A stretch of DNA of 64,000 nt from assembly GCF_002207865.1 (NCBI RefSeq), contig NZ_BDQM01000009.1:62001-126000 (forward strand). Reading direction: 5' to 3'. This stretch comes from Colwellia marinimaniae. GTDB taxonomy: Bacteria; Pseudomonadota; Gammaproteobacteria; Enterobacterales; Alteromonadaceae. The notes beneath the pieces are model-generated. The model saw nothing but the letters and a program-made list of their open reading frames with translations. It had not been told where the DNA came from and did no database searches. Each line of letters opens with the position of its first letter. The stretch's first letter is position 1. The position numbers were made by a program, and so were the translations under genes. Shown piece by piece: positions 46,150 through 55,796 of this stretch.

Positions 46150-47451
46150 TTGTATGCGGCAGGTATAGATATTGGCTCCCGTGAGCATTATGTAGCGGTA
46201 CCTTCATCACTAGATGACGATTGTGTAAAAAATTTTAGCTGCTTCACCTCTGATCTTGACGCCATGGCTGATTGGCTGGTAGAAATTGGTATCACCACTG
46301 TTGCAATGGAGTCCACGGGCGTTTATTGGATCCCTGCATTTGAAATTCTAGAAAGCAGAGGGCTAGAGGTTATTTTAGTGAATGCTCGGGATGTAAAAAA
46401 TGTCACGGGCCGTAAGAGTGATGTTAAGGACTGCCAGTGGCTACAACAATTGCATACCTATGGTTTGCTCAATGCTGCTTTCAGGCCAGAAGATGATTAT
46501 GTGATATTACGCACTTACATGCGCCAAAGGGAAACAATAATATCTCATTCATCAAGTAAAATTCAGCACATGCAAAAAGCACTAAGACAAATGAATGTAT
46601 TGCTAGATAATGTTGTATCACATATCACCAGCCAAACGGGTATGGCTATTATTAGAGACATTTTATCCGGTATTAGGGATCCCAGAAGATTGGCTGAAAA
46701 CCGAGACCGTCGTTGTAAAAATAGCGCTGAGATTATTGCCAAGTCTTTAGTGGGTAATTATCGTGATGAACATTTGTTTGCTTTAAATCAGTCCGTTGAA
46801 CTATATGATTTTTATAATGAGAAGCTAGATGAATGTGATCAGGTGATTCTCCAGCATTTAAATACACTGAATAAGCAGGCTAACGCAGGCGAGCGACCTG
46901 CACAGAAAAAACGCAAAAAAAATAGCTCGAATTCATTACGTTTTGATGCCAGCATCAATTTATATGAGTTATGCGGAGTAGATCTGACCGCTATTGATGG
47001 TATGGAAGAGCATGGTTTACTGAAAATAATTTCAGAAACAGGGATTGATATGTCTAAGTGGACAACCGAAAATCGATTCACCTCTTGGTTAGGCTTAAGC
47101 CCGAATAATAAAATTTCAGGGGGTAAAATACTGAGTAGCTCAAGTATAAAAACAAAAAACAGAGCGAAACAGGCATTTAAGATGGCAGCATTTTCATTAT
47201 CGAACTCAAGATCAGGTCTAGGTGCATTTTATCGACGATTAAGAGGAAGAGTTGGAGCTCCCAAAGCGATTAACGCCACGGCTCGAAAATTAGCCGTGAT
47301 ATTTTATAAAATGATAAAAAATAAAACAGAGTATAGAAAACAATCTCAGGAAGAATATGATGAGTTTCACAAAAGTAGAGTGTTAAAACAGCTTAAACGT
47401 AAAGCTAAGCTGTTAGGTATGGATTTGATTCCCAGTGTTCCGCTTGCTTAA
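46150..47451 (+). CDS. IS110-family transposase, N-terminus possibly broken
   Basis: 433 residues from TTG 46150. DEDD RuvC-like part: GIDIGS (Asp about 7), MESTGVYWIP (Glu about 57) and GRKSDVKDCQWL (Asp pair about 95-98). The C-terminal Tnp part has SGGKILSSSSIKTKNRAKQAF (about 341), with the Ser nucleophile region. A basic linker KKRKKNSS splits the middle. Upstream in the same frame an ATG at 46081 starts MKSKINSIKNIKKRIQQH but meets TAA at 46135, then reads EQVNLYAAG. So the original start was probably 46081 and a single nonsense change removed it; translation may restart at TTG. It may therefore be weak or dead. Confidence 0.85.
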   Translation: MYAAGIDIGSREHYVAVPSSLDDDCVKNFSCFTSDLDAMADWLVEIGITTVAMESTGVYWIPAFEILESRGLEVILVNARDVKNVTGRKSDVKDCQWLQQLHTYGLLNAAFRPEDDYVILRTYMRQRETIISHSSSKIQHMQKALRQMNVLLDNVVSHITSQTGMAIIRDILSGIRDPRRLAENRDRRCKNSAEIIAKSLVGNYRDEHLFALNQSVELYDFYNEKLDECDQVILQHLNTLNKQANAGERPAQKKRKKNSSNSLRFDASINLYELCGVDLTAIDGMEEHGLLKIISETGIDMSKWTTENRFTSWLGLSPNNKISGGKILSSSSIKTKNRAKQAFKMAAFSLSNSRSGLGAFYRRLRGRVGAPKAINATARKLAVIFYKMIKNKTEYRKQSQEEYDEFHKSRVLKQLKRKAKLLGMDLIPSVPLA

Positions 47452-47674
47452 AAAACAAAGAGTTAGGTTTAAGTTACTTAGAAGACAATGCTGACGGTAC
47501 AGGAAGTACCTTATTAGATAATGCAGGAGCATATTATCCTGAGCTTATTGTCCTGGATCCAGTGTATAAAGAGCAATGGATCTTCGATCAGAGACTTCGA
47601 AGATGACGTTTACAAAGAGTTCCTGAGTAAACAACATAGGCATGTTAAATTATTGCTAGCTCTTATTAATTAAG

Positions 47675-47989
47675 ACTTTAATCTTTAGTATTATACCCAT
47701 TTCATTAAATTACCTGCCTATGCACTTGGCTCAGGATCGTCATCCCCGTGGTGTTTTAATCGGACGTGCCATGGATGGCACTTATTAGACAATGCTGACG
47801 GTACAGGAAGTACCTTATTAGATAATGCAGGAGCATATTATCCTGAGCTTATTGTCCTGGATCCAGTGAATAAAGAGCAATGGATCTTCGATCAGAGACT
47901 TCGAAGATGACGTTTACAAAGAGTTCCTGAGTACACAACATAGGCATGTTAAATTATTACTAGCCCTTATTAAATAAGACTAAATGATA
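47675..47989. repeat. 304-bp repeat, copy 2 (uninterrupted)
   Basis: Intact copy of the repeat that carries the IS110 element in copy 1. The two differ at a few bases (GGTACT/GGCACT, GTGTAT/GTGAAT). Copy 2 is the empty target site for the insertion. It runs to about 20 bases before the hemF stop region. Confidence 0.9.
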
Positions 47990-48010
47990 CTAGCTGCGTT
48001 TTATTTCAAG

Positions 48011-49054
<1,044 letters not shown>

Positions 49055-49078
49055 TTAGTAATCAATATCTATGTTTTT

Positions 49079-49110
49079 GAGTACTTGAGTACTTGAGTAC
49101 TTGAGTAATT
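49079..49110. repeat. octamer repeat GAGTACTT x3.5
   Basis: Three exact units of GAGTACTT (49079-49102) and a fourth with one change (GAGTAATT), in the short gap between the kinase stop and hemF. Units are near-palindromic (AGTACT). Confidence 0.9.
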
Positions 49111-49135
49111 TTAATTCAAGGCGACGGCAGTTAAG

Positions 49136-52054
49136 CTATGATTCATTTGGTACGTTAATGGCAATAAACTCTTCAAGCTCGGTTAATAGTTCAGTAAAAT
49201 TATCCTTTAGTTTAATCGAGAGTAGGTCAATATCACCACAGTTATTTTCCTTAACGGCTAGCTCAATCTCAAGGGCGCATTGGGCCAGCTTTGTCGCTTC
49301 AAGATTAGCACTAGAGCCTTTAATTTTATGAGCGATAGCTGCAATTGATTTTACCTCTCTTGCGCTAATCGCTTGGCTTAACTTATCTATTTCATCAGGC
49401 ATATCTTGACAATACATAGTCACTATACGCTCTGCTAAGGACTGATTTCCCCCGACCCTTTTATAGAACTCGGCTTTACCCCAAACATTATTGCTTATAC
49501 TTTCATCTACTGTTTTTATTGCCTTATTTTTGTTGGTAATCTTTTGCTCTGTTCTTCTGGGTATGACTGCTTCACGCGGTTTTAAGGGCATATTTAGTGC
49601 TTTTAGTAGACTGTTTTCTAGGGCAATAATATCGACCGGCTTAGTTAAATAGTCATTCATACCGGCAGCAAGGCACTTGTCTCGGTCGCCACTCATTGCG
49701 TTTGCCGTCATAGCAATAATATATATATCTTTATAATCATATTGGGATTTTCTAATAGTTTTAGTGGCGGTATAACCGTCCATTACCGGCATCTGACAAT
49801 CCATGAGCACTACATCAAAATAGCCTTTTTCTAAGCACAATAGCGCCTTTTTACCATTATTGGCTATCTCAACTTGAGCGCCTAAATTTGTTAATAAAGT
49901 CTTGGCAACAACTTGGTTGATGGCGTTATCTTCTACTAATAATATACGCGTAGATTTAGGCAAAGGTTTCATCGTTATCGGCTTACTAATATTTTTTATT
50001 GGTAGAGTCGGTTGCTGACTTGTGGCTTTATCGTCATTTAACACCTGTACTAGCGCTTTTGCTAAATCTGCCGTGATAACAGGTTTAGGCAGACTGAAAT
50101 TAAAGCCTATATTAGCAAAATATTGTCCATCTCCGGGTCTCGCTAGGGAAGTAAGCATTATAAGTTTTAACTGTGCTAACTGTTTATCGGCTCTTATTTG
50201 TTGACCTAGTTGCGCGCCATTCATGTCAGGCATCTGCATATCTAAAATAGCAATGTCAAAACTTTTATGGCCATTATTGCTTAAGTCTGCAGCCAAACAT
50301 GATAGCGCAGCTTTAGCACTGTCGACTTGACTCACCTCAGCTCCCCATAATTTTAGCTGGCCATCTAATACTTCTCTATTGGTTTTATTATCATCAACAA
50401 TTAATATTCGATAAGCTGATAAGTCTACTTGTGGCAATTCTGCTTTAATATAGTCACAAGCCTCTAATAACAGGGTAAAACTAAAGGTACTGCCTTGGCC
50501 TGGTGTACTCGTTACTGTGATGTCGCCCTTCATTAGTTGGCATAATTTTTTCACTATGGCTAAGCCCAAACCTGTGCCACCGTATTGGCGCGTCGTTGAA
50601 CTATCTTCTTGAGTGAAACGTTCAAACATAGAATCTAATTTATGCTGCGCTATACCTATGCCGGTATCGCTCACTGAGCAGCTAAACTGTAGATTCTTTT
50701 CATCAATTACAGTTATATTGGTATTAATAACCACTTCACCTTGAGCGGTAAATTTAATGGCATTATTAATTAGATTGCTCAGAATTTGTCTGATCCTATG
50801 TGGATCGCCTCTGGTTACCACATGTTTTAATTGCGAGACGTCAACGATAAGCTCTAAACCTTTCTGATGAGCTATATGTGCCATAGTTGCACTAAGGTTG
50901 GTAACTAGCTCAGCTAAAGGTATTTCTACCGACTCAATAACTAACTTATCTGCTTCAATTTTTGAAAAATCAAGAATGTCGTTAATTATATTTAACAACG
51001 AACTGGCACTAACCGTGGCAAGGTGAGCATGATGATTTTGTTCATGGGTCAGTTCACTTTGCTTTAATAAACTCAGCATACCAATAACACCATTGAGCGG
51101 GGTGCGAATTTCATGACTCATAGTCGCCATAAAATCTGCTTTAACTTGATTACTGCTAACTAACTCTTTTGCCTTATGCTCTAACTGCTCAATAGCTAAG
51201 CTCATTTCCTCATTGGCAAAATTGACTTGCTCTTGCTTGTTCATCATTTCTATATTTGAGTCGGCCAGTTTTTTTGCATCTTTTTTAATACGACTAAAAA
51301 AGATGAACAGCACCAAGGTAATAAGAGCCATCATGGCAAACAAAACGATAAAGGTGGCTTGCAGTGACGATTGTGCGGTAAATTGGGCTTTATCAAGGGG
51401 TAAAATTACTTCCATTACGCCACGAACATCACCTATCTGCCAGTCATTTTTCGGTGTTTGAGCATGATTGTTATGGCAATCAATACAACCTTCGCGCATA
51501 ACATCGGCAATCGCATAACGTATTGACATCTGGCCATTCACCTCCTCAAATCTAAAGAAAGCTTGCTCTGGATTTTTGGTTAAACTATCCCAAGCTTGCT
51601 GGGAGAAGTCTTGGTTAAATATGGTTTTATTTTCTTGCTCTCGCCAAGGAAAAGGGTAGCGACTATATAAAAAGGTTTGAGCGCCAGACTGGAACTTACC
51701 TATTTCTTTGCCTAAGGCCATGCTTAATGTCGCCGGCAAAGGAATGGCATTTTTAATGTTCTTGTAGTCGTGGCTGATGGTAATATTTTGTTTTATTGCG
51801 ATGTTCACCACCTCATTAGTATAAAGGGTGCGAAAGGCGGATAAAGCTTCTAAGTAACGCTGTGCATTTAATTGCGAGGTATGGTTGGTCAATGATTTTG
51901 TTGTGCTTGCTATAAACAAATAGGCGCTGACTATGCCGGTAACCATGAGTAATACCGATATTTGCAGGGAAAAGCGAATAATGAATTCACCTATTTTAAA
52001 GCGAAGAGTCGTCGGGTTTCCTTGCAAGTTATCTCTCATTTCACCTAAGTTCAT
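49136..52054 (-). CDS. hybrid sensor histidine kinase with haem-binding DUF3365 sensor
   Basis: 972 residues. Two membrane helices (about 28-50 and 232-254) enclose a periplasmic DUF3365-type sensor with a CIDCH c-type haem motif (190-194). Then a coiled coil (260-300), HisKA with His 314 (MSHEIRTPL), HATPase with N and G boxes, two receiver domains (RILIVDDNKTNRE about 535; RILLVEDNAINQ about 690, the latter with LMDCQMPVMDGYTA), and a C-terminal Hpt domain (AHKIKGSSANLEA about 916). So it senses a haem ligand or redox state and passes phosphate His-Asp-His. No separate response regulator is nearby. Start ATG 52054; ATG five codons in is possible. Confidence 0.93.
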   Translation of the reverse strand: MNLGEMRDNLQGNPTTLRFKIGEFIIRFSLQISVLLMVTGIVSAYLFIASTTKSLTNHTSQLNAQRYLEALSAFRTLYTNEVVNIAIKQNITISHDYKNIKNAIPLPATLSMALGKEIGKFQSGAQTFLYSRYPFPWREQENKTIFNQDFSQQAWDSLTKNPEQAFFRFEEVNGQMSIRYAIADVMREGCIDCHNNHAQTPKNDWQIGDVRGVMEVILPLDKAQFTAQSSLQATFIVLFAMMALITLVLFIFFSRIKKDAKKLADSNIEMMNKQEQVNFANEEMSLAIEQLEHKAKELVSSNQVKADFMATMSHEIRTPLNGVIGMLSLLKQSELTHEQNHHAHLATVSASSLLNIINDILDFSKIEADKLVIESVEIPLAELVTNLSATMAHIAHQKGLELIVDVSQLKHVVTRGDPHRIRQILSNLINNAIKFTAQGEVVINTNITVIDEKNLQFSCSVSDTGIGIAQHKLDSMFERFTQEDSSTTRQYGGTGLGLAIVKKLCQLMKGDITVTSTPGQGSTFSFTLLLEACDYIKAELPQVDLSAYRILIVDDNKTNREVLDGQLKLWGAEVSQVDSAKAALSCLAADLSNNGHKSFDIAILDMQMPDMNGAQLGQQIRADKQLAQLKLIMLTSLARPGDGQYFANIGFNFSLPKPVITADLAKALVQVLNDDKATSQQPTLPIKNISKPITMKPLPKSTRILLVEDNAINQVVAKTLLTNLGAQVEIANNGKKALLCLEKGYFDVVLMDCQMPVMDGYTATKTIRKSQYDYKDIYIIAMTANAMSGDRDKCLAAGMNDYLTKPVDIIALENSLLKALNMPLKPREAVIPRRTEQKITNKNKAIKTVDESISNNVWGKAEFYKRVGGNQSLAERIVTMYCQDMPDEIDKLSQAISAREVKSIAAIAHKIKGSSANLEATKLAQCALEIELAVKENNCGDIDLLSIKLKDNFTELLTELEEFIAINVPNES

Positions 52055-52397
52055 TTAAAATTTTCAGTACCGATGAATAAATCATGCCTTATGTATAGCT
52101 TATTATTACTTTTATCTCACGCTATTTTTTAATCCTCTCGCTAGGCGTTTGTTGCTCATTGACTCTTAGTCATCGTTTCGTTATTTTTCAAAAAAAAGTG
52201 ATTAAGTTCTATTGCTAATTGAAGGGCACATGTTTTTCCGTCTCGTCCAGCAAGGCGTTGATGCCAACGTCGGTGTTGAACACATCGAACACCAGCTCCA
52301 TGATAAAAGGTGGTCATTAATACTGCTGGCTTATTCATATATAGACTCATCAGTAAGGTGCTACTTGGTCTACAACAATTCTACGAGAAGAGATAAA
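52055..52397. other. gene-free spacer of mixed composition
   Basis: 343 bases with no recognised gene. A block at about 52229-52310 is richer in G and C than its surroundings and readable on both strands, but neither reading resembles a known family. It may be debris of an inserted sequence. Confidence 0.5.
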
Positions 52398-52597
52398 ATG
52401 CAAATACAATTAAAAAAATATTTCATGTAAGTATAGTTGCTGGTGCATTAGCGTTGGCTGGTTGTGGTGGCGACATTAATGTTACGCCGACAGTAAATGA
52501 CAACAGTACCAATAATTCTGGTAACACCACGAATATACTGCGCGGTTTAAATGCAAATGCTTTTAGTTTGTACTATATGATGGACTTGTTAATATAA
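52398..52597 (+). pseudogene. frameshifted, truncated lipoprotein gene
   Basis: ATG 52398 reads MQIQLKKYFM then stops. Inserting one A in the seven-A tract at 52411-52417 restores MQIQLKKIFHVSIVAGALAL and a lipobox AGC (at AGCGGDINVTPTVNDNST), typical of Alteromonadales surface lipoproteins. Even then it ends after about 66 codons at TAA 52595. So it has both a frameshift and a lost C-terminal part. Family unknown. Confidence 0.7.
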
Positions 52598-52623
52598 TCC
52601 TCATCGGATTTACTTACCCTTCT

Positions 52624-52659
52624 AAAAACAAAAACAAAAACAAAAACAAAAACAAAAAC
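52624..52659 (+). repeat. hexanucleotide microsatellite (AAAAAC)6
   Basis: Six exact units immediately before the ribosome site (ACAGG) and ATG of the esterase gene. Slipped-strand changes here would alter promoter-to-start spacing in steps of six. Confidence 0.95.
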
Positions 52660-52674
52660 AACAGGTACTAGATA

Positions 52675-53925
52675 ATGAATTTTTTTATAAAAACACTGTT
52701 CACCTTGATGCTTTGTCTGCCAGTGATAAGCTTTGCTAGTATTTTTGATAGGGGAGAGCGAGTAACAATAAACTCTATCGTGTTAGGCGAACAGCGTGAA
52801 TTACAAATATTACTACCGGAAAATTATCGTAGTGATTTAAAAAATACTTATCCAGTTATCTACTTGCTCGATGGTGACTATAACTTTCATGGTGTTTCCG
52901 GCATGTTGGATCTTTTGGCGAATAAGGGTCAGCTTATTCCTAAAGTTATTCTGGTCGGCTTGGCTGATCAAGGTACTGAAAAATACCGACAGTATATGAC
53001 CCCCAATAACTCTACTTCGCCGGTAAAAAATAATAAGGGTGCAGCAAAAGAGTTTTTGGCTTTTTTAAACGACGAAGTACAACCTTATATCAATAAAAAT
53101 TACCGCACGGCTAAGCATTCAACCCTAGTTGGTCATTCAATCGGAGGTTTATTTGTGCTCAACACCTTACTCGAAGCGCCAGATTCATTTAATAACTATG
53201 TCGCTATTAGTCCAGGAGTCTGGGTATCGGATAGTGCCATCGTTGACAAAGCAAAAGAGAAATTAGGAAAAACTGAGCATCAAAATATAGCCTTATATTT
53301 ATCGCTAGCAGATGAGATGGAAATGGGGCAATATGCCTTTATTAATCAACTAGACTCGAAGCCGTTAAATAATTTGCAGTGGAGTTTCAAGCATTACCCG
53401 GATGAAAATCATATCTCGGTTGGTTTAATTGCACTACGTGATAGTTTAAAAGCCATATTCAAAGCTTGGTATATTCCAGAAAGCATTTTAGAGAAAAATG
53501 AGCCAGAGCAAACGGTTAAACATTACCAAGATATTCAAAAACTATTTGCGATGCAGCAGCCAATTCCAGCAGCAGTGGTTCATCTATTGATCCGTCAGCA
53601 CTATAGACAGAAAAATGCCGATGCCCTACCTCAGTTTATTGCTGACACGATTAAAAGTTCTCCCGCATCGAAACAGGTATTGATAACCAAACAAGCCTCT
53701 TTTGTTAGCTATTATGACTCACCTGAAAGCGCGCTTGCTTTGTTAAAAGCCAATGAGGCGGAGTTCGTCAATAATATTGATTACTTAATGGCAATCGCCG
53801 ATCTTTATCAGCAATTAAAAGATAAAGCAGCAGCTCAACAGTATTATCAAAAAGCAATGCAACTAGCTAAAAAACAAAAGGTTAATCAATGGCAGTTAAA
53901 TATTATTCAAGCCAAGCTGGTTTGA
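52675..53925 (+). CDS. secreted esterase-fold protein with C-terminal TPR-like repeats
   Basis: 416 residues. Signal peptide (1-21, ISFAS cleavage). Residues about 30-265 are an esterase D/Fes-like alpha/beta hydrolase (PF00756 type): YPVIYLLDGDYNF (about 59), nucleophile GHSIGG (about 159-164), and a candidate His in HYPDENHIS (about 240). The C-terminal part (about 285-416) is helical and ends in TPR-like pairs (LMAIADLYQQLKDKAAAQQY). Siderophore esterases share the fold, but no siderophore genes are near, so the substrate is open. Expression may be affected by the six-base repeat directly upstream. Confidence 0.85.
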   Translation: MNFFIKTLFTLMLCLPVISFASIFDRGERVTINSIVLGEQRELQILLPENYRSDLKNTYPVIYLLDGDYNFHGVSGMLDLLANKGQLIPKVILVGLADQGTEKYRQYMTPNNSTSPVKNNKGAAKEFLAFLNDEVQPYINKNYRTAKHSTLVGHSIGGLFVLNTLLEAPDSFNNYVAISPGVWVSDSAIVDKAKEKLGKTEHQNIALYLSLADEMEMGQYAFINQLDSKPLNNLQWSFKHYPDENHISVGLIALRDSLKAIFKAWYIPESILEKNEPEQTVKHYQDIQKLFAMQQPIPAAVVHLLIRQHYRQKNADALPQFIADTIKSSPASKQVLITKQASFVSYYDSPESALALLKANEAEFVNNIDYLMAIADLYQQLKDKAAAQQYYQKAMQLAKKQKVNQWQLNIIQAKLV

Positions 53926-53966
53926 TTAAAAATAAGACATTTATGCTTCGTTGTTATACCCTTTAG

Positions 53967-54128
53967 CCAATAGTTTTTGTCCATAAAATCGGGGGAGCCC
54001 TTTACTACCAAGTCGCTGACATCCATAAATCCGCTGAGCTACTTGAAAATAAAAGTGTTATTTTTGCACGTAAACCGCAGTTGGCCGGCAAAATGCCAGA
54101 TCCCATATCAAAAAAGGCTGACTGTACT
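53967..54128 (+). pseudogene. remnant of a VOC/glyoxalase-family gene
   Basis: In frame and directly ahead of the SRAP gene lies about 54 codons without start: GGALYYQVADIHKSAELLEN then KSVIFARKPQLAGKMPD. This pattern (YYQVADI...HL.AKMPD) is the C-terminal half of small glyoxalase/VOC proteins; the following residues of that family are replaced by PISKKADCT and the SRAP start. The upstream half is missing. Confidence 0.6.
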
Positions 54129-54782
54129 ATGTGTGGCAGAATGAAGATTGAGAGTAAACACAGTAAAATTATTAGCGATTTCTTCGGCTGTAAATTTAGT
54201 GCGCCAGCAAACAATAATCTCAGCCCAGGCCAAAACGTAGCAACGCTCATTAGTAATGATGCCAACAAAGGGGAAAATCACGACTCAAATGAACAGATAA
54301 GTTATCAGCAACTTGATGCCAATTGGGGCATGCAGCCAAGTTGGTCAAAGCGATTACTTATTAATGCGCAAAGTGAAACTGTGCTAACTAAAAATACCTT
54401 TAAAGTCGCGATTAAAACACATCGATGTTTAATCCCTTGCTCTGGTTGGTATGAGTGGCGCACTGAAGGAGGTAAGAAGCAAAAGTATCTTTTTAGCCAT
54501 GTTAATGACGAGCCATTTTTAATGGCGGGTATTTGGTACCTCAATAATAGTGAAAATCAAAGTAACAGCCAAGGTGACAAACAAGGGAATAGTCCCGAAG
54601 CAAAGAGACAATTGCTGACACTGACAACGGCACCTAATGCCAAGTGTGCTGACTATCACCAACGCATGCCGGTAATTATATTACCCCAGTATCGCGACTT
54701 TTGGTTTCAAGCACCTGCAGAACAACTAGTACCATTATTTCAAGCCATCGATGAAAACTATATCAAAGTTACTAAGGCTTAA
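54129..54782 (+). CDS. SOS response-associated peptidase (SRAP, YedK/HMCES-like)
   Basis: 217 residues from ATG 54129, fixed because the second residue must be the catalytic Cys (MCGRM). SRAP proteins crosslink to abasic sites in single-stranded DNA through Cys2 and so protect them. Matching active-site residues: Cys2, Asn79 (LLINAQSE), Glu109 (SGWYEWR) and His177 (YHQRMPVIL). A Ser/Asn/Gln-rich insert (about 140-158) is unusual. An upstream in-frame reading from 54081 would start in the VOC remnant and would bury the Cys. SOS control is not evident. Confidence 0.92.
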   Translation: MCGRMKIESKHSKIISDFFGCKFSAPANNNLSPGQNVATLISNDANKGENHDSNEQISYQQLDANWGMQPSWSKRLLINAQSETVLTKNTFKVAIKTHRCLIPCSGWYEWRTEGGKKQKYLFSHVNDEPFLMAGIWYLNNSENQSNSQGDKQGNSPEAKRQLLTLTTAPNAKCADYHQRMPVIILPQYRDFWFQAPAEQLVPLFQAIDENYIKVTKA

Positions 54783-54783
54783 T

Positions 54784-55137
54784 CGTATATTTTATAATTC
54801 TTTAGCGCAATTGAGCATGCAGCAACAAAACTATAAAGAAGCACTGGTCTACTTAAACAAGTGGCGTGACGCACGCTCTCAACCGCTAAAGGCTCCAAAA
54901 GAATTAACCGGTACTCAAGAAATGTTACTTGCGCAAGTGTTTTACCAAGACAACGATTTTGTTAATAGCTGAAAACATATTGCTCAGGCGATAAATTTAG
55001 TTGAGGCGAAGAATAAATTACCGAAAGAAAATTGGCTTACTTTACAACGCGCGTCGTCTTACCAGTTAAAACAACCTGAGCAAGTATGTTGAGCGAGAGC
55101 AGAAAAATCATCAGGTACAACTAGCCATGCTTAATTA
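54784..55137 (+). pseudogene. broken TPR-protein remnant
   Basis: After the SRAP stop the sequence reads RIFYNSLAQLSMQQQNYKEA and on to QVFYQDNDFVNS, then TGA at 54970 where a Trp would fit, then KHIAQAINLVEAKNKLPKEN and WLTLQRASSYQLKQPEQV, followed by a frameshift near 55085 to KYVEREQKNHQVQLAMLN. This looks like the C-terminal end of TPR proteins encoded with ExbB/TonB systems in this order. No start codon, one nonsense change and one frameshift. Confidence 0.72.
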
Positions 55138-55339
55138 GGTTTAATGTCTAGCTACTTTGTGATTAACAATATAAAAGCGCTTAAGGCGCTTTTTATTTGC
55201 CACTTAAGCCATAACTCGGTCATTTACACCTATTCATGAGTTCTAAGAACGATTTGACTGCTTTTTATAGGTAGTAACAGTATTAACTTGCGCGCTAATG
55301 CGGTAACGTCAGCATCTTAAATTAAAGCAAGGTCAGGTT

Positions 55340-55729
55340 ATGGAACAAGTTATAGAAATGGATGAATCAATTAATATTTTTGGTGAAGCGCTAGAAGACT
55401 GTAGTGGTGATCCGGTAACCGGTTTTTTTCGCGATAATAAATGCAATACCTGTGCACAAGATGTCGGCTCTCATACGGTTTGTATCGAAGCAAGTCAGTC
55501 ATTTCTTGAGTTTTCACGCTTTAAAGGTAATGACTTATCAACGCCAGTACCAGAAGCTGACTTTAAAGGTATTAAAGCTGGCGATACTTGGTGTCTGTGC
55601 GCAGCACGTTGGTTAGAAGCCCATCAAAATGATAGAGCACCACGGGTATATTTACGAAAAACGCATATCAAAGCACTGGAAATAGTGCCTATTGAATTAT
55701 TAAAAAAATATGCCTTGGATTTAAATTAA
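55340..55729 (+). CDS. DUF2237 family protein
   Basis: 129 residues matching the small DUF2237 (PF09996) family end to end: DPVTGFFRDNKCNTCAQDVG (about 20-39), HTVCIEASQSFLEFSRFKGN, DLSTPVPEADFKG and GDTWCLCAARW (about 86-96). Four or more conserved Cys suggest metal or redox chemistry; function is unknown. Starts at ATG 55340 after AGGTTATGG-type context with weak ribosome site. Nothing links it functionally to its neighbours. Confidence 0.9.
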   Translation: MEQVIEMDESINIFGEALEDCSGDPVTGFFRDNKCNTCAQDVGSHTVCIEASQSFLEFSRFKGNDLSTPVPEADFKGIKAGDTWCLCAARWLEAHQNDRAPRVYLRKTHIKALEIVPIELLKKYALDLN

Positions 55730-55796
55730 TACAACATAAATCGAGCATCTAGCAAGGTCAGCCTAGAAAAAAACACTCTTTGAAGAGAATAAATGA

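Larger units (their letters stand above)
45840..47484 (+). mobile_element. IS110-family insertion sequence, about 1.64 kb
   Basis: Ends are fixed by comparison with the intact repeat copy 2, which reads CTTATTAGACAATGCTG at 47783-47799. Here the left junction is CTTATTAG|CAAATC (45841/45842) and the right is TTAGA|AGACAATG (47482/47483). An AG dinucleotide is therefore present at both junctions (45840-45841, 47483-47484), as expected for the core dinucleotide of IS110 elements, which make no long target duplication and have no terminal inverted repeats. It carries one transposase gene and about 240 bp of structured left end. Confidence 0.9.
45729..47666. repeat. 304-bp tandem repeat, copy 1, interrupted by an IS110-type element
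   Basis: Left part 45729-45841 and right part 47485-47666 together equal copy 2 (47675-47971) nearly base for base. Both begin with CTTTAGTATTATACCC and are bracketed by AATAAGAC/ATTAAGAC. The repeat holds CAATGGATCTTCGATCAGAG and TCGTCATCCCCGTGG, also found at 33043-33178. No credible ORF. Confidence 0.9.

Noticed and set aside
52156-52430. Small ORFs on both strands upstream of the lipoprotein remnant
   Set aside because: Neither reading has a family, ribosome site or codon pattern to support it.
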